From: Bacteroides faecalis
GTDB lineage: Bacteria; Bacteroidota; Bacteroidia; Bacteroidales; Bacteroidaceae
Assembly (NCBI RefSeq): GCF_003865075.1
Contig: NZ_BHWB01000010.1
Span: 62,001-126,000, forward strand
DNA length: 64,000 nt
Direction: 5' to 3'
Below, piece after piece: positions 1-7,843 of the stretch (position 1 is its first letter; every line of letters begins with the position of its first letter). Both the position numbers and the translations under genes were made by a program. A model generated the notes under the pieces. It did no database searches. It worked only from the letters and a program-made list of their open reading frames with translations, and had not been told where the DNA came from.

Positions 1-279
1 AATAGCCATACGTGGTTTCACATCCGAGAAATAAAGACGGAAATCCATTTCGTATTTTTGCGCATAAAGTGTTCTAAAGTAATCTTCAATCTTTTCCTGC
101 GGAACCAGAAAGTCCCTTAATTCCCATTCTATACGCATGAAAAATATGTTTTCTACATGGTCTACGTATTGGTCCAGATAGATAATATTTCCTTTGTTTA
201 CCGTAATAAAGTCTGTCACTTCCGCTAGAATTCCCGGTTTATCAGGACAGTGCAATAACAGTTTGGCTGTAGTCATCAT
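1..279 (-). CDS. purU: Formyltetrahydrofolate deformylase, N-terminal part (runs off the window)
   Basis: Only the first 93 codons are present. The translation opens MMTTAKLLLHCPDKPGILAE, the ACT-domain start of PurU, which hydrolyses 10-formyl-THF to formate and THF and feeds formate to purine synthesis; the segment reading FFMRIEWELRDFLVP is typical of the same family. The catalytic formyltransferase-like domain lies outside the window. Two ATGs stand back to back (277-279 and 274-276) and the first is taken. A Bacteroides-type -7 box, TATTTTTG on the minus strand, lies at 339-346. The family assignment rests on the ACT domain and flanking motif only. Confidence 0.85.
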   Translation of the reverse strand, partial: MMTTAKLLLHCPDKPGILAEVTDFITVNKGNIIYLDQYVDHVENIFFMRIEWELRDFLVPQEKIEDYFRTLYAQKYEMDFRLYFSDVKPRMAI

Positions 280-693
280 TCTTTTTACAAATTTACGATT
301 CCAGGGGGAAATTCTTCCACCTCTCTAATTTTAGAGCGCAAAAATAACGATTTATTGCAAAATTACGAATTATTCAAGCAGAAAGTTTACATAAAAACGA
401 TGATTTCTTACAGATAGAAAGATATTGGAAGCGATTTCTTATGTAAGACAGATGAATATTAAAAAGATAACATCGTTCCACGCTGATGATGTAATGCCAC
501 TATCAAAATAATGTAATCTTACCGATGGAATAGTGCAATCATAATAACAGACTTATGTAATCCTAATCAGTACGAATAAAAAAACAATATTTTTTTTATT
601 TTGAAAGTACTCAAAATGAGACACTAAGCTTTTTAGCTGCTTTTTATTGAAAAAAAAGTTTCTTCAAACACTTGCAGATTTACAAAAAACAAC
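280..693. other. Intergenic region between purU and the tRNA-Asp cluster
   Basis: About 410 AT-rich bases separate the divergent purU and tRNA genes. Apart from the purU -7 box I see no ORF, repeat or hairpin worth naming. Confidence 0.6.
339..346 (-). promoter_or_regulatory. Promoter -7 box for purU
   Basis: TATTTTTG on the minus strand fits the Bacteroides TAnnTTTG consensus and lies 60 bp before the purU start. No clear -33 box is seen. Confidence 0.45.
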
Positions 694-701
694 TACCTTT
701 G
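672..701 (+). promoter_or_regulatory. Promoter of the tRNA-Asp cluster
   Basis: A TACCTTTG -7 box at 694-701 follows a TTG-containing -33 element near 672-675 with about 19 bp spacing, the usual Bacteroides arrangement. It lies 44 bp before the first tRNA. Confidence 0.6.
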
Positions 702-744
702 CACCCGCAATCGAGAGAGATGCAGATTAACAAAATGAAATTCT

Positions 745-818
745 GGTGCGTTAGTTCAGTTGGTTAGAATACATGCCTGTCACGCATGGGGTCACGGGTT
801 CGAGTCCCGTACGCACCG
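745..818 (+). tRNA. tRNA-Asp (anticodon GTC), copy 1
   Basis: A 74-nt cloverleaf. The acceptor stem pairs GGTGCGT with ACGCACC and the discriminator is G. The anticodon loop reads CCTGTCACG, giving anticodon GTC for aspartate, and the T-loop is GGTTCGAGTCC. The 3' CCA is not encoded. It is identical to the next two copies. Confidence 0.97.
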
Positions 819-869
819 CTTCTTTCAATAGAGACGAAAAAAAATAAAAGTTAATTTAAATAAAATTCT

Positions 870-943
870 GGTGCGTTAGTTCAGTTGGTTAGAATACATG
901 CCTGTCACGCATGGGGTCACGGGTTCGAGTCCCGTACGCACCG
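870..943 (+). tRNA. tRNA-Asp (anticodon GTC), copy 2
   Basis: Identical to copy 1, exactly 125 bp downstream with an identical 51-bp spacer, so the unit is a perfect tandem duplication. Probably cotranscribed from the single promoter upstream of copy 1. Confidence 0.97.
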
Positions 944-994
944 CTTCTTTCAATAGAGACGAAAAAAAATAAAAGTTAATTTAAATAAAATTCT

Positions 995-1068
995 GGTGCG
1001 TTAGTTCAGTTGGTTAGAATACATGCCTGTCACGCATGGGGTCACGGGTTCGAGTCCCGTACGCACCG
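995..1068 (+). tRNA. tRNA-Asp (anticodon GTC), copy 3; integration target
   Basis: Identical in sequence to copies 1 and 2. Its last 12 bases plus one following base are repeated 10.7 kb downstream (11780-11792), which marks it as the target of the adjacent island. The tRNA stays intact because the element supplies the restored 3' end, the usual arrangement for tRNA-targeting integrases. Confidence 0.97.
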
Positions 1069-1069
1069 C
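1057..1069 (+). mobile_element. attL candidate of the tRNA-Asp island
   Basis: The 13-bp string CCGTACGCACCGC forms the 3' end of tRNA-Asp copy 3 and recurs directly at 11780-11792. The integrase gene starts 240 bp inside this end. Confidence 0.8.
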
Positions 1070-1094
1070 GAAAGCAAATAGCAAATTAAAGCAA

Positions 1095-1130
1095 AGCTCT
1101 GAAATTCAAGGATTTCAGGGCTTTTTCTTT
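1095..1130 (+). terminator. Rho-independent terminator after the tRNA cluster
   Basis: AGCTCTGAAAT and ATTTCAGGGCT pair around a 6-base loop and are followed by a T-rich run (1122-1130). It lies inside the island end and would stop tRNA transcription before the integrase. Confidence 0.7.
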
Positions 1131-1310
1131 TTCCTGATTCGGCAAAAAATAGCGGTTTAAAGCAGTTCTCACGTGGCTTATTCGTGGGACTTTTTGAAAA
1201 CTGTTTTTGCTCCCACGAATTGACGCGTTTGTCTTTGATTGTCAGTTTTTTGCGTAGCTGGTTTTTGAGTGTAGTAAACTAATCTTGTACCACTTTAAAA
1301 TCAAAAAATT

Positions 1311-2540
1311 ATGGGAGCAGTGAAAAGAAACACACTAAGCGTATTGTTCATTATCAAGAAAGCAAAACTTCTGAAAAACGGTGAAGCTCCTATTTGTATG
1401 CGCATCACCGTAAACAAACGAATAGCCGAAGTTATGATTAAACGGAGCATTCCCGTTGATTTATGGAATCAGAAAAAGGAATGTTCCAAAGGAAAAGACC
1501 GTGTAGCCACCGAACTGAACCACTACATTAATACGGTTCGTGCCAAAATATTGCAGATACACCGTGAACTGGAGATAGACAACAAACCGATTACAGCCGA
1601 TATAATAAAGGATTGTTTCTACGGACGGGACAAGGTACAGCGCAGCTTGCTAGAAATGTATGCAGAGCATAACGAGAAATGCCGTGCCCTGATTGGCAAA
1701 GAATATACGGAAAGCACCATTACCAAGTTTGATACTTCCATAAACCGACTGAAAGAATATATCCGTACTTGTTACCACTGTGATGATATAATGCTGGCAG
1801 AACTGGACGGGTAATTTATCCGTGATTTTGATTTTTGGCTGAAAACGGATAAGCATTGCCCAAACAACTCTACATTGAAACATTTGAAGAACTTGAAAAA
1901 AGTTGTTCGTATTGCTTTGGCTAACGAGTGGATAAAGAAAAACCCGTTTTACGGCATCCACTTCAAGCAGGAGGAAGTAAATGTAGAGTTCCTTTCACGT
2001 GAGGAACTGGATATTCTAATGAACAAGGAATTTGCTATCAAACGGTTGGAACAGGTAAGGGATATTTTTGTCTTTTGCTGTTTTACCGCACTTGCTTTCG
2101 TTGATGTGCAGCAATTAAGTCGTGAACACCTAATTAAAGACAACAACGGTGCATTGTGGATACGCAAGGCACGTCAGAAAACCAACCAGATGTGTAACAT
2201 TCTGGTTTTATCTATTCCCCAAAAGATATTGAGGAAATACGAAGATAATGCAGAGTGTATAAAGAAAGGTGTGCTTTTACCCGTAATCAGTAATCAGCAC
2301 ATGAATGCCTACTTGAAAGAAATCGCTGATTTATGCGGCATTACCAAACGCTTAACTACACATGTAGCACGCCATACGGCGGCTACTGTAGTTTTTCTCG
2401 CCAATGATGTATCAATGGAAAATGTATCTAAGATTTTGGGACATTCCAATATAAGAATGACACAGCACTATGCAAAGGTTTTGGATAGCTCTATTATACG
2501 TGATATGGCAAATGTAGAGAGAAATTTTCTTATAAAATAG
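1311..2540 (+). pseudogene. Tyrosine integrase of the tRNA-Asp island, broken by an internal stop
   Basis: Both halves are in one frame (codons 1-167 and 169-409) and are split only by TAA at 1812-1814, between AELDG and FIRDFDFWLK. A CAA (Gln) to TAA change would explain it. The product is a phage-integrase-family recombinase with an N-terminal Arm/SAM-like region. The catalytic domain shows HVARHTAAT (HxxR), GHSN (His) and the nucleophile Tyr in TQHYAKV. The usual first Arg is replaced in FTALAFVDV, as in several Bacteroides integrases such as IntDOT. The gene lies next to attL. Unless the stop is suppressed or restarted around, it is inactive. Confidence 0.9.
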
Positions 2541-2548
2541 AGAATGAG

Positions 2549-2592
2549 GGCAATCAATAGCTATATGCCATGCTATTGATTGCCTATTTTTT
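2549..2592. terminator. Bidirectional terminator between the integrase and SIR2 genes
   Basis: A perfect 13-bp inverted repeat (GGCAATCAATAGC at 2549-2561 with its complement at 2572-2584) followed by TATTTTTTC. It lies between two convergent genes. Confidence 0.85.
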
Positions 2593-2598
2593 CTTGAA

Positions 2599-4158
2599 TC
2601 ATTTTCCTAAATGATATTTGAGAAAATCATAATAGCATATCATTTTGTAAAAAACGCTTTTTAGATTTTCATTATTTCCTTCTAAAACAGAAATATGCTT
2701 ATTCAAAATTTCAAATAAATCGTCAGAGTTGATTTTGTCTTTTTTTAGATATGGTATATATTTAATATATTCTAAACCAAATTCATCGATAAAATCAATC
2801 ATTGTTTCCTGATAAGATGCAACATCTTTTTTCTTCCTAATGTCATATTTTCCGGTAGGCTCATAAAATTTATGTTGTATAGCCAATAAGTGATGTTTTA
2901 TAATTCTTTCATCAACAGTGTCTATAGGTTTCTGCTCTTGATAGTAATTTGAATTGACCAAATATTTAAAGAATGGCAGATATTTTGTGCCCTTTAATAA
3001 AGCTGGTAAAGTAACATTTACAATATCATTATTATTCAACGATTTATCTTTTATAAGAATATCTTCAATCAAATCTTTCCGTTCATAACGTCTATATCCA
3101 GCCTTTACAACTTTATTAATAGCACCTATCCCCAAAACAACATCTAAATTTTTGATGTCTTCTTTTGAATCAATATTTTGTACATAAACTTTAGATGATG
3201 AGTCTGTTGTCATAACAAGTTCATATACATGTTCTTTTAATAAGCGAAGTAAACCTGCTGGAAATTTTCTCTTAATAGATGATAATGCAAGAAATAGTGG
3301 TCTAAAATCACTCATTGTAATAGTTTTTACAGGAATACGTATTTCTTCATGTGCTATCGTATGAGTTGCATATTCTATCTCTTGTTGAGATACATTATAT
3401 TGAATAAAAATAAGTCTATTTTTTAATTTTTGCAGGTTGTCACTTGTTAAACATTGTGCTATTGAGTTTAAAATTTTGAGAATGTTTTCATCGGTTAAAG
3501 AATAACCAATAAAAATGATTGGATGCTCTGTAAATATCGTAAGTAATTTAGCTGCTAAATATGGATTTTTCTTTTCAAAAGAAATATAATCTTCATCGGT
3601 TAATATTAAGGAGTTAGGTTTGGATTGACAGCCATGTATTTTATATATTTCTCCAACTCCTTGAGGAGATGAAAAGAACAATTCTTCTTGACCAATATAT
3701 GTTTTAAAATCACTAAATATTTTTTCTAATAAGTTATCGTAGTTTGTTGTTATAATACCGTCTATGACTATTTTTTTGCATAAATCTAATTCTTCTAAAA
3801 GTATTTTATCTTGGATTTTGATATCCATTTTCCCTTTCAGATAATGAGATATTTCTATTTTTAATGCAGAATATTTATTTGTATTATATTCTTTATATCT
3901 ATTTCTACTTTTTTCATATTCAGGCAATTTCCACCATCGTTCATGTAAGTCTTCCGCAATTAAAGATGCTATTCGAGGTAGCTTACCACCAGAAGATGAA
4001 AAGTAATATTGATAATCTACATTATTTAATGTAGCAAACCGTTTTAGCAATCCTTCCCAATCTTCTAAGCCTAAATATCTACGTGAAAATCCAGAACCAA
4101 CAAATAAAAATGGTGCAGTATTATAATGTCCAATAAATTCTAATATTCTATTTTCCAT
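2599..4158 (-). CDS. SIR2-like domain protein, candidate NAD-consuming defence effector
   Basis: About 519 aa. The N-terminal ~250 residues carry the SIR2_2-type Rossmann motifs: FVGSGFSRR, ITTNYDNLLEK, YKIHG (the His at the SIR2 active-site position) and IIFIGYSLTDENI. The C-terminal ~270 residues are charged, helical-looking and not recognised. SIR2 domains of this type occur in several anti-phage proteins that deplete NAD, so defence is a family-based inference. The start is ATG at 4158. The longer in-frame alternative begins with TTG inside the -7 box and is unlikely. It is a single gene with its own promoter and terminator inside a mobile island, a layout common for one-gene defence systems. 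Confidence 0.8.
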   Translation of the reverse strand: MENRILEFIGHYNTAPFLFVGSGFSRRYLGLEDWEGLLKRFATLNNVDYQYYFSSSGGKLPRIASLIAEDLHERWWKLPEYEKSRNRYKEYNTNKYSALKIEISHYLKGKMDIKIQDKILLEELDLCKKIVIDGIITTNYDNLLEKIFSDFKTYIGQEELFFSSPQGVGEIYKIHGCQSKPNSLILTDEDYISFEKKNPYLAAKLLTIFTEHPIIFIGYSLTDENILKILNSIAQCLTSDNLQKLKNRLIFIQYNVSQQEIEYATHTIAHEEIRIPVKTITMSDFRPLFLALSSIKRKFPAGLLRLLKEHVYELVMTTDSSSKVYVQNIDSKEDIKNLDVVLGIGAINKVVKAGYRRYERKDLIEDILIKDKSLNNNDIVNVTLPALLKGTKYLPFFKYLVNSNYYQEQKPIDTVDERIIKHHLLAIQHKFYEPTGKYDIRKKKDVASYQETMIDFIDEFGLEYIKYIPYLKKDKINSDDLFEILNKHISVLEGNNENLKSVFYKMICYYDFLKYHLGK

Positions 4159-4176
4159 GATTTTAGTATTTAAAAA

Positions 4177-4184
4177 CAAATATA
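4177..4184 (-). promoter_or_regulatory. Promoter -7 box of the SIR2 gene
   Basis: TATATTTG on the minus strand, 18 bp before the ATG at 4158. It overlaps the only other possible start codon (TTG at 4179), which decides in favour of the ATG. Confidence 0.6.
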
Positions 4185-4275
4185 CGGAATTTTATTGGGT
4201 GCAATGTGATTTTGTTTGATTTCTTTTTAAGAGGAATTTTCCAAATCTGAATAAAACATTAACAAATGTAAGCTC

Positions 4276-4382
4276 CGTATTCCGTCCGTTCAAGCCCAAG
4301 CCCTACGGATTTGAAAGAAAATCTCCACACCTGCGCTGCGCTCCGGGTTGTATTTTCTTCCAAAGGCTTGTACAGACGGACT
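4276..4382. repeat. Long imperfect inverted repeat in the island
   Basis: TCCGTCCGTTCAAGCC at the left and GGCTTGTACAGACGGA at the right are complementary with two mismatches. Inside them GAAAGAAAAT and ATTTTCTTCC also face each other around a GC-rich centre (CACACCTGCGCTGCGCTCCGG). The arrangement suggests a structured RNA or a protein-binding dyad in the otherwise empty stretch 4185-4449. Function unknown. Confidence 0.6.
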
Positions 4383-4449
4383 ACTACACTAATAAAGTTA
4401 ATGTTCTTAGTCAGTTTTGGAAAAAATGTGTTTTTTAAAGGATGGTAGG

Positions 4450-4742
4450 TTATTCCTGCCGTTCCTTGTTGTAGTAGGTCTGCAAAAGCCGTTCTATATC
4501 GCTTTGACGATAGATTATTTGCCTTTTATCTGAATGTAAGGGATAACGCCCGTATCTCTCCATTCTTGCAGGGTACGGATACTTACTTTCAGATAGTTGG
4601 ATGCTTCCCGGTTGTTTAGAAACTTTTCACCGTTCAAATGCGGTCTGCTTTCCTTTGCCAACCTGCTGATACCGTCTAACATTCTATCCATAGATTGAAA
4701 GAACTCTTTTATCATTTCACTGTTGCTGTTTATTAGTTCCAT
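4450..4742 (-). pseudogene. Excisionase-like HTH protein, frameshifted
   Basis: The N-terminal 75 aa contain a MerR/excisionase-type HTH (LNNREASNYLKVSIRTLQEW, then YIQIKGK) and hit a stop at 4515. In the next frame the expected tail follows at once (IIYRQSDIERLLQTYYNKER) and ends at 4450. Loss of one A from the AAA before TAATC explains the break. Intact relatives are Xis-like DNA-binding proteins that assist excision of Bacteroides conjugative transposons. If the frameshift is real the recognition wing is lost. Confidence 0.75.
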
Positions 4743-4784
4743 ATTGATTTATAGTTAGCTTGAATGATTGGTATATACACATAT

Positions 4785-5087
4785 TCAATTACGCAGGTAA
4801 TCACCATAATAAGAAATGGAAAGGCTGTCTTTTACCTTGTCATAGCCGATATAAAGCCGTTTAAAGGCTGAAACGAAGAAATAACGGTTATCTTCCTTTT
4901 GTATCTCGTAAGTGGCTGGTTGCACCTGTCCATTATCCGATACATGGAGCATCGAAAGGAGATACTTTTTCTTACTTTGGTATATCATTACCGTAGGATG
5001 GAGATTTAAACTTTCCCACGTCCCGACAATAGCCGGGAGGGTGAAAGATTGGTTTGCTTCTGAATTGTCATCTTGTTTTCTTGTCAT
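4785..5087 (-). CDS. DUF3876 family protein
   Basis: 100 aa without signal peptide. The core GTWESLNLHPTVMIYQ followed by a beta-rich segment (YLLSMLHVSDNGQVQPATYEI) is characteristic of DUF3876 proteins, found almost only next to HTH/excisionase genes in Bacteroides conjugative transposons. No biochemical role is known to me. It lies between two HTH genes transcribed in the same direction, so it is probably part of the excision/regulation operon. Confidence 0.75.
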   Translation of the reverse strand: MTRKQDDNSEANQSFTLPAIVGTWESLNLHPTVMIYQSKKKYLLSMLHVSDNGQVQPATYEIQKEDNRYFFVSAFKRLYIGYDKVKDSLSISYYGDYLRN

Positions 5088-5108
5088 AAGGCGATACTTA
5101 TTTATTGG

Positions 5109-5414
5109 TTATATATAGTTGCTTTTCTTTCCTGAAAGATAGTTTGCCGTACATTCGGCAACCAGTCTTTCAATATCGGCAGATTTATAGTACAGCTTAT
5201 TCCCAATTTGGGAGTAACCCAGTTTACCACTGTCCCGGTAGTTCTGCAAACTTCGGATGCTGATGCCGAGCAGGGCACACACTTCACGACCTGACAGCCA
5301 TTTATCGGACTGATGGTTGTTCAACCTGCAAATGCGTTCCACCTGATTAGCAAAGTTGGCGAACCGACTGCATACCAGTTTAAAGGTCTGTTCCTCAATA
5401 GTTACGATATTCAT
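5109..5414 (-). CDS. Excisionase-like helix-turn-helix protein
   Basis: 101 aa. Residues ~40-95 form a MerR-type winged HTH (WLSGREVCALLGISIRSLQNY, then LYYKSADIERLVAE), the HTH_17 pattern of Bacteroides Xis proteins. It overlaps the upstream DUF3408 gene by four bases (ATGA at 5411-5414), so the two are translationally coupled. Likely role: DNA bending or regulation during excision of the island. Intact, unlike its neighbour at 4450-4742. Confidence 0.8.
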   Translation of the reverse strand: MNIVTIEEQTFKLVCSRFANFANQVERICRLNNHQSDKWLSGREVCALLGISIRSLQNYRDSGKLGYSQIGNKLYYKSADIERLVAECTANYLSGKKSNYI

Positions 5415-5710
5415 TCTTTATTCTCTTTTGGCTGGTTGAATATTCCTTTTTGCATTTCTTCCCGGTAGAGAACCGAAAGGACATCATTATGCGTATTAAG
5501 ATGTTCTTCCAGTACGTTATCAATGAAACTTCCGATGCTTACCTGTTTGTTTGTAATCACGCCTACAATCTGCATGATACGTTTTTGTATCTCTCCACTT
5601 ATGTACACGCTTTGACGATTGCAAAGTGACCGCTTTTTAAGGAACACCGATTTATAGTTTTCCTGTTCCTTGCTTGCTGTTTTCTGTAATGATTGTTTTA
5701 CTTCTGCCAT
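5411..5710 (-). CDS. DUF3408 family protein
   Basis: 99 aa, basic N-terminus and a C-terminal ribbon-helix-helix-like segment (SVYISGEIQKRIMQIVGVI, then SIGSFIDNVLEEHL). This is the DUF3408 pattern seen beside mobilization and excision genes of Bacteroides elements. Probably a DNA-binding accessory protein. First gene of the minus-strand group that continues into the HTH and DUF3876 genes. Confidence 0.75.
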   Translation of the reverse strand: MAEVKQSLQKTASKEQENYKSVFLKKRSLCNRQSVYISGEIQKRIMQIVGVITNKQVSIGSFIDNVLEEHLNTHNDVLSVLYREEMQKGIFNQPKENKE

Positions 5711-6200
5711 ACTTTCAGATTTTAATGATTTATAAATAGGTTGATTGATTTTTGATAATGATTGAAAAGTGGTAAGCCTGTTTTATGGCAATGTTGCCAA
5801 ATCTTTAAACGGCTTTAAAACATGTTTTAAAACTGTATTTAAGCCTTGTTTGACTGTCATATATATTGCCACCATTCAATCAATTTTCAGCAAAGAAAAG
5901 GGTAAAAACAAATGCTTTTAAAAATGGGGGTACTTTGTCCGTTTGTGTCACAATTTGGCGTAATAGGGTATATTTCAGGGGCAAACTGCTGTCTGTAATT
6001 TTGTAACCGATAAATAGACAGAGGAAAAGCCGAACCGCTTGCTTTTGTAATCTGACTGTAGGGAAGATTTTTGTTATCACATGATAATAGCAAGTTGTGT
6101 TTTGAGGCCCGCACTTCGCTTTTTGTGCCTCAAAACCTTGCCACCTGAAAAGGTGGTTAGTTTTACTCCGAAGTCGTAAAACCAGTAAAAAATTATCATT
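5711..6200. other. Non-coding 490 bp with dyads; probable oriT region of the island
   Basis: No credible gene. It holds a 10-bp perfect dyad (GTTTTGAGGC at 6099-6108, GCCTCAAAAC at 6127-6136), a second hairpin CCACCTGAAAAGGTGG (6141-6156) and a near-palindrome TTATCACATGATAA (6075-6088). The position between DUF3408 and mobA matches where oriT lies in related elements; that function is inferred. Confidence 0.5.
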
Positions 6201-6650
6201 ATGGAACAGAAAAAGAAGCCATTTAACAAAGGTGGGCGCAAGCCTAAACTTACCCCACGAACACACCGCTATTCCTTGAATTTGGATGATGTGGAGAACG
6301 CCAAGTTCTTAGCCTTTTACAACCAGTCAGGCTATAAGGTAAAAGCACATTTCATTAAGAACTGCATCTTTGGAAAGTCGTTTAAGGTACTTAGGATTGA
6401 TAAAAGCAAGGTTGATTATTACATCCAACTCTCCCAATTGTTTTCACAATTCAGGAGTATAGGCATACTGTATAACCAAACGGTGAAAGAACTTCATTCC
6501 AACTTTACGGAAAAGAAAGCACTTGGCCTGCTTTACAAACTGGAACAATACACTGTTGAACTGGCAAAGACGAACCAACAGATTATTGCGTTTACCAAAC
6601 AGTTTGAAGCATCTTATAAAGAGGAGGGAATAATATCAGCAGAGAAATAA
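6201..6650 (+). CDS. MobA-type mobilization accessory protein (orphan)
   Basis: 149 aa. The basic N-terminus (KKKPFNKGGRKPKLTPRTHRYSLNL) and helical body (FIKNCIFGKSFKVLRIDKS, then FRSIGILYNQTVKEL) are the pattern of relaxosome accessory proteins called MobA in Bacteroides conjugative transposons. In intact elements a relaxase gene (mobB) follows directly; here 6651 onward has none. The protein could still mark the adjacent oriT for mobilization by a resident transposon, but that is inference. Confidence 0.75.
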   Translation: MEQKKKPFNKGGRKPKLTPRTHRYSLNLDDVENAKFLAFYNQSGYKVKAHFIKNCIFGKSFKVLRIDKSKVDYYIQLSQLFSQFRSIGILYNQTVKELHSNFTEKKALGLLYKLEQYTVELAKTNQQIIAFTKQFEASYKEEGIISAEK

Positions 6651-6718
6651 ATACGGACTTGCCAAAAGAAAAACATCCCGGAATTGCCACGTGTATAGCT
6701 TCGGGATGAATTTCATAC

Positions 6719-7054
6719 TTATTTATCCGTTCCGTGTTCTTTCTCGAACTTTCGGAGCGTCCCTACATCGAACCGTTCCTTTATGAACTCACGTACATCG
6801 GAAGCCCGATAATAGGCTTTTCCGCTAATCATCATAAAGGGTAGTAGTTTCTTGCTTCTCAATCTCTGTAATGTTCGGGTGCTTACTTTAAATAGCAGGC
6901 ATAAATCCTGATTATCGAGTAGTTTATCATTCGGCATTACTTCGGGATTGGTTTGCAAACTCTTTACGTCTTTGCCTACTTCATCCAGTTTATCAAATAG
7001 TTTTTGCATCCAGTCTTTGAACTCGTAATTATCTACATACATAATTTGCTCCAT
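6719..7054 (-). CDS. Excisionase-like helix-turn-helix protein
   Basis: 111 aa. An N-terminal helical arm is followed by an HTH_17 domain (LLDNQDLCLLFKVSTRTLQRL, then AYYRASDVREFIKER). Third Xis-type gene of the island. It reads toward rteC, away from mobA. Likely DNA-binding regulator or recombination directionality factor. Confidence 0.78.
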   Translation of the reverse strand: MEQIMYVDNYEFKDWMQKLFDKLDEVGKDVKSLQTNPEVMPNDKLLDNQDLCLLFKVSTRTLQRLRSKKLLPFMMISGKAYYRASDVREFIKERFDVGTLRKFEKEHGTDK

Positions 7055-7129
7055 TTTTTAGGTTATACACTAATGATTACCAATCGATTGATGAAACAAA
7101 TTTCAGAAAAGGGAAGCAAATAAATTACA

Positions 7130-7147
7130 GGGTAGCATACGCTACCC
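7130..7147. repeat. Small perfect hairpin downstream of the HTH gene
   Basis: GGGTAGC / GCTACCC around a 4-base loop, upstream of the HTH start. There is no T-run on either side, so it is more likely an operator or RNA hairpin than a terminator. Confidence 0.4.
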
Positions 7148-7173
7148 CGTATAAATTGATGCTAAGTTATTGA

Positions 7174-7816
7174 TTATCTATACCCTTTATTTTCGTGTTC
7201 TTTGCGGATAAGGTTTGCCAGTTCATTAAGGAACTCCGTTAGTTTGGCTGGTTTACGCTTGATAACATCCATGTGTTTTTGGTGATAATCACCTAACTTA
7301 ATATTGAGTAGCCATTCAAAGGCTTTGCCTAAGTCTGTCAGGTGAATAGGTTTTCCATTCTGATATATTACACGTTTTGACAGGAATAAACCACTGACTA
7401 TTTCCATGATATTGATAAGGCTTGTTTTGTCAGCTAAATGAAGAGGAGAAAGGAATAGCTTATTTGCATGTTGCTGAAATTGTTCGGGGTATTTGATACG
7501 CAAATTCACTATGCGTACTTCTGTTTTGATTAGTTCTATTGCTTCATCAATCAAATGCAAATAGGGTATTTTTTTCTTGCTCAAACCGTACACGATACGA
7601 TTTAAGACGATGCAAGCCAAAAGAAAAATAACGTAATAAAACGCTGTAATCCTGTTCATTGATACTAAAATCGGCTAAATGGATAGCCAGTTCTTCAATA
7701 GCTTCTGCAAATTCAGATGCAGAAACTTTACGCTGTGAGTATTCCGATAATAATCGGAAGAATCTCTGTTCCAACAAATTATTCATTATGGGAATTATAG
7801 AAAGAAGCCCTACCAA
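7174..7816 (-). pseudogene. RteC-like regulator, frameshifted at an A7 tract
   Basis: The N-terminal part (start 7816, or 7786 at MNNLLEQRF) runs to a stop at 7547. The C-terminal part continues in another frame (KIPYLHLIDEAIELI to the end at 7174) and contains the RteC C-terminal pattern FEWLLNIKLGDYHQKHMDVI. Removing one A from the A7 run near 7567-7573 joins them smoothly (EQE-KIPYLHLIDE). In CTnDOT, RteC activates the excision operon; here it would have served the neighbouring xis-like genes. A programmed shift at A7 cannot be excluded, but mutation is simpler. Confidence 0.7.
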
Positions 7817-7843
7817 CGTGGTAGAACTTCCTTTTTTAATAAG

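Larger units (their letters stand above)
745..1068 (+). repeat. Tandem repeat of 125 bp carrying tRNA-Asp
   Basis: The unit starts at 745, 870 and 995. The tRNA and the spacer (CTTCTTTCAATAGAGACG followed by an A-rich run) are base-identical between copies. The third unit is cut off right after the tRNA by the island. Confidence 0.95.

Noticed and set aside
7547..7816. Programmed frameshift at the A7 tract of the RteC-like gene
   Set aside because: Possible, but no stimulating structure is evident and neighbouring genes carry ordinary lesions; mutation is the simpler reading.
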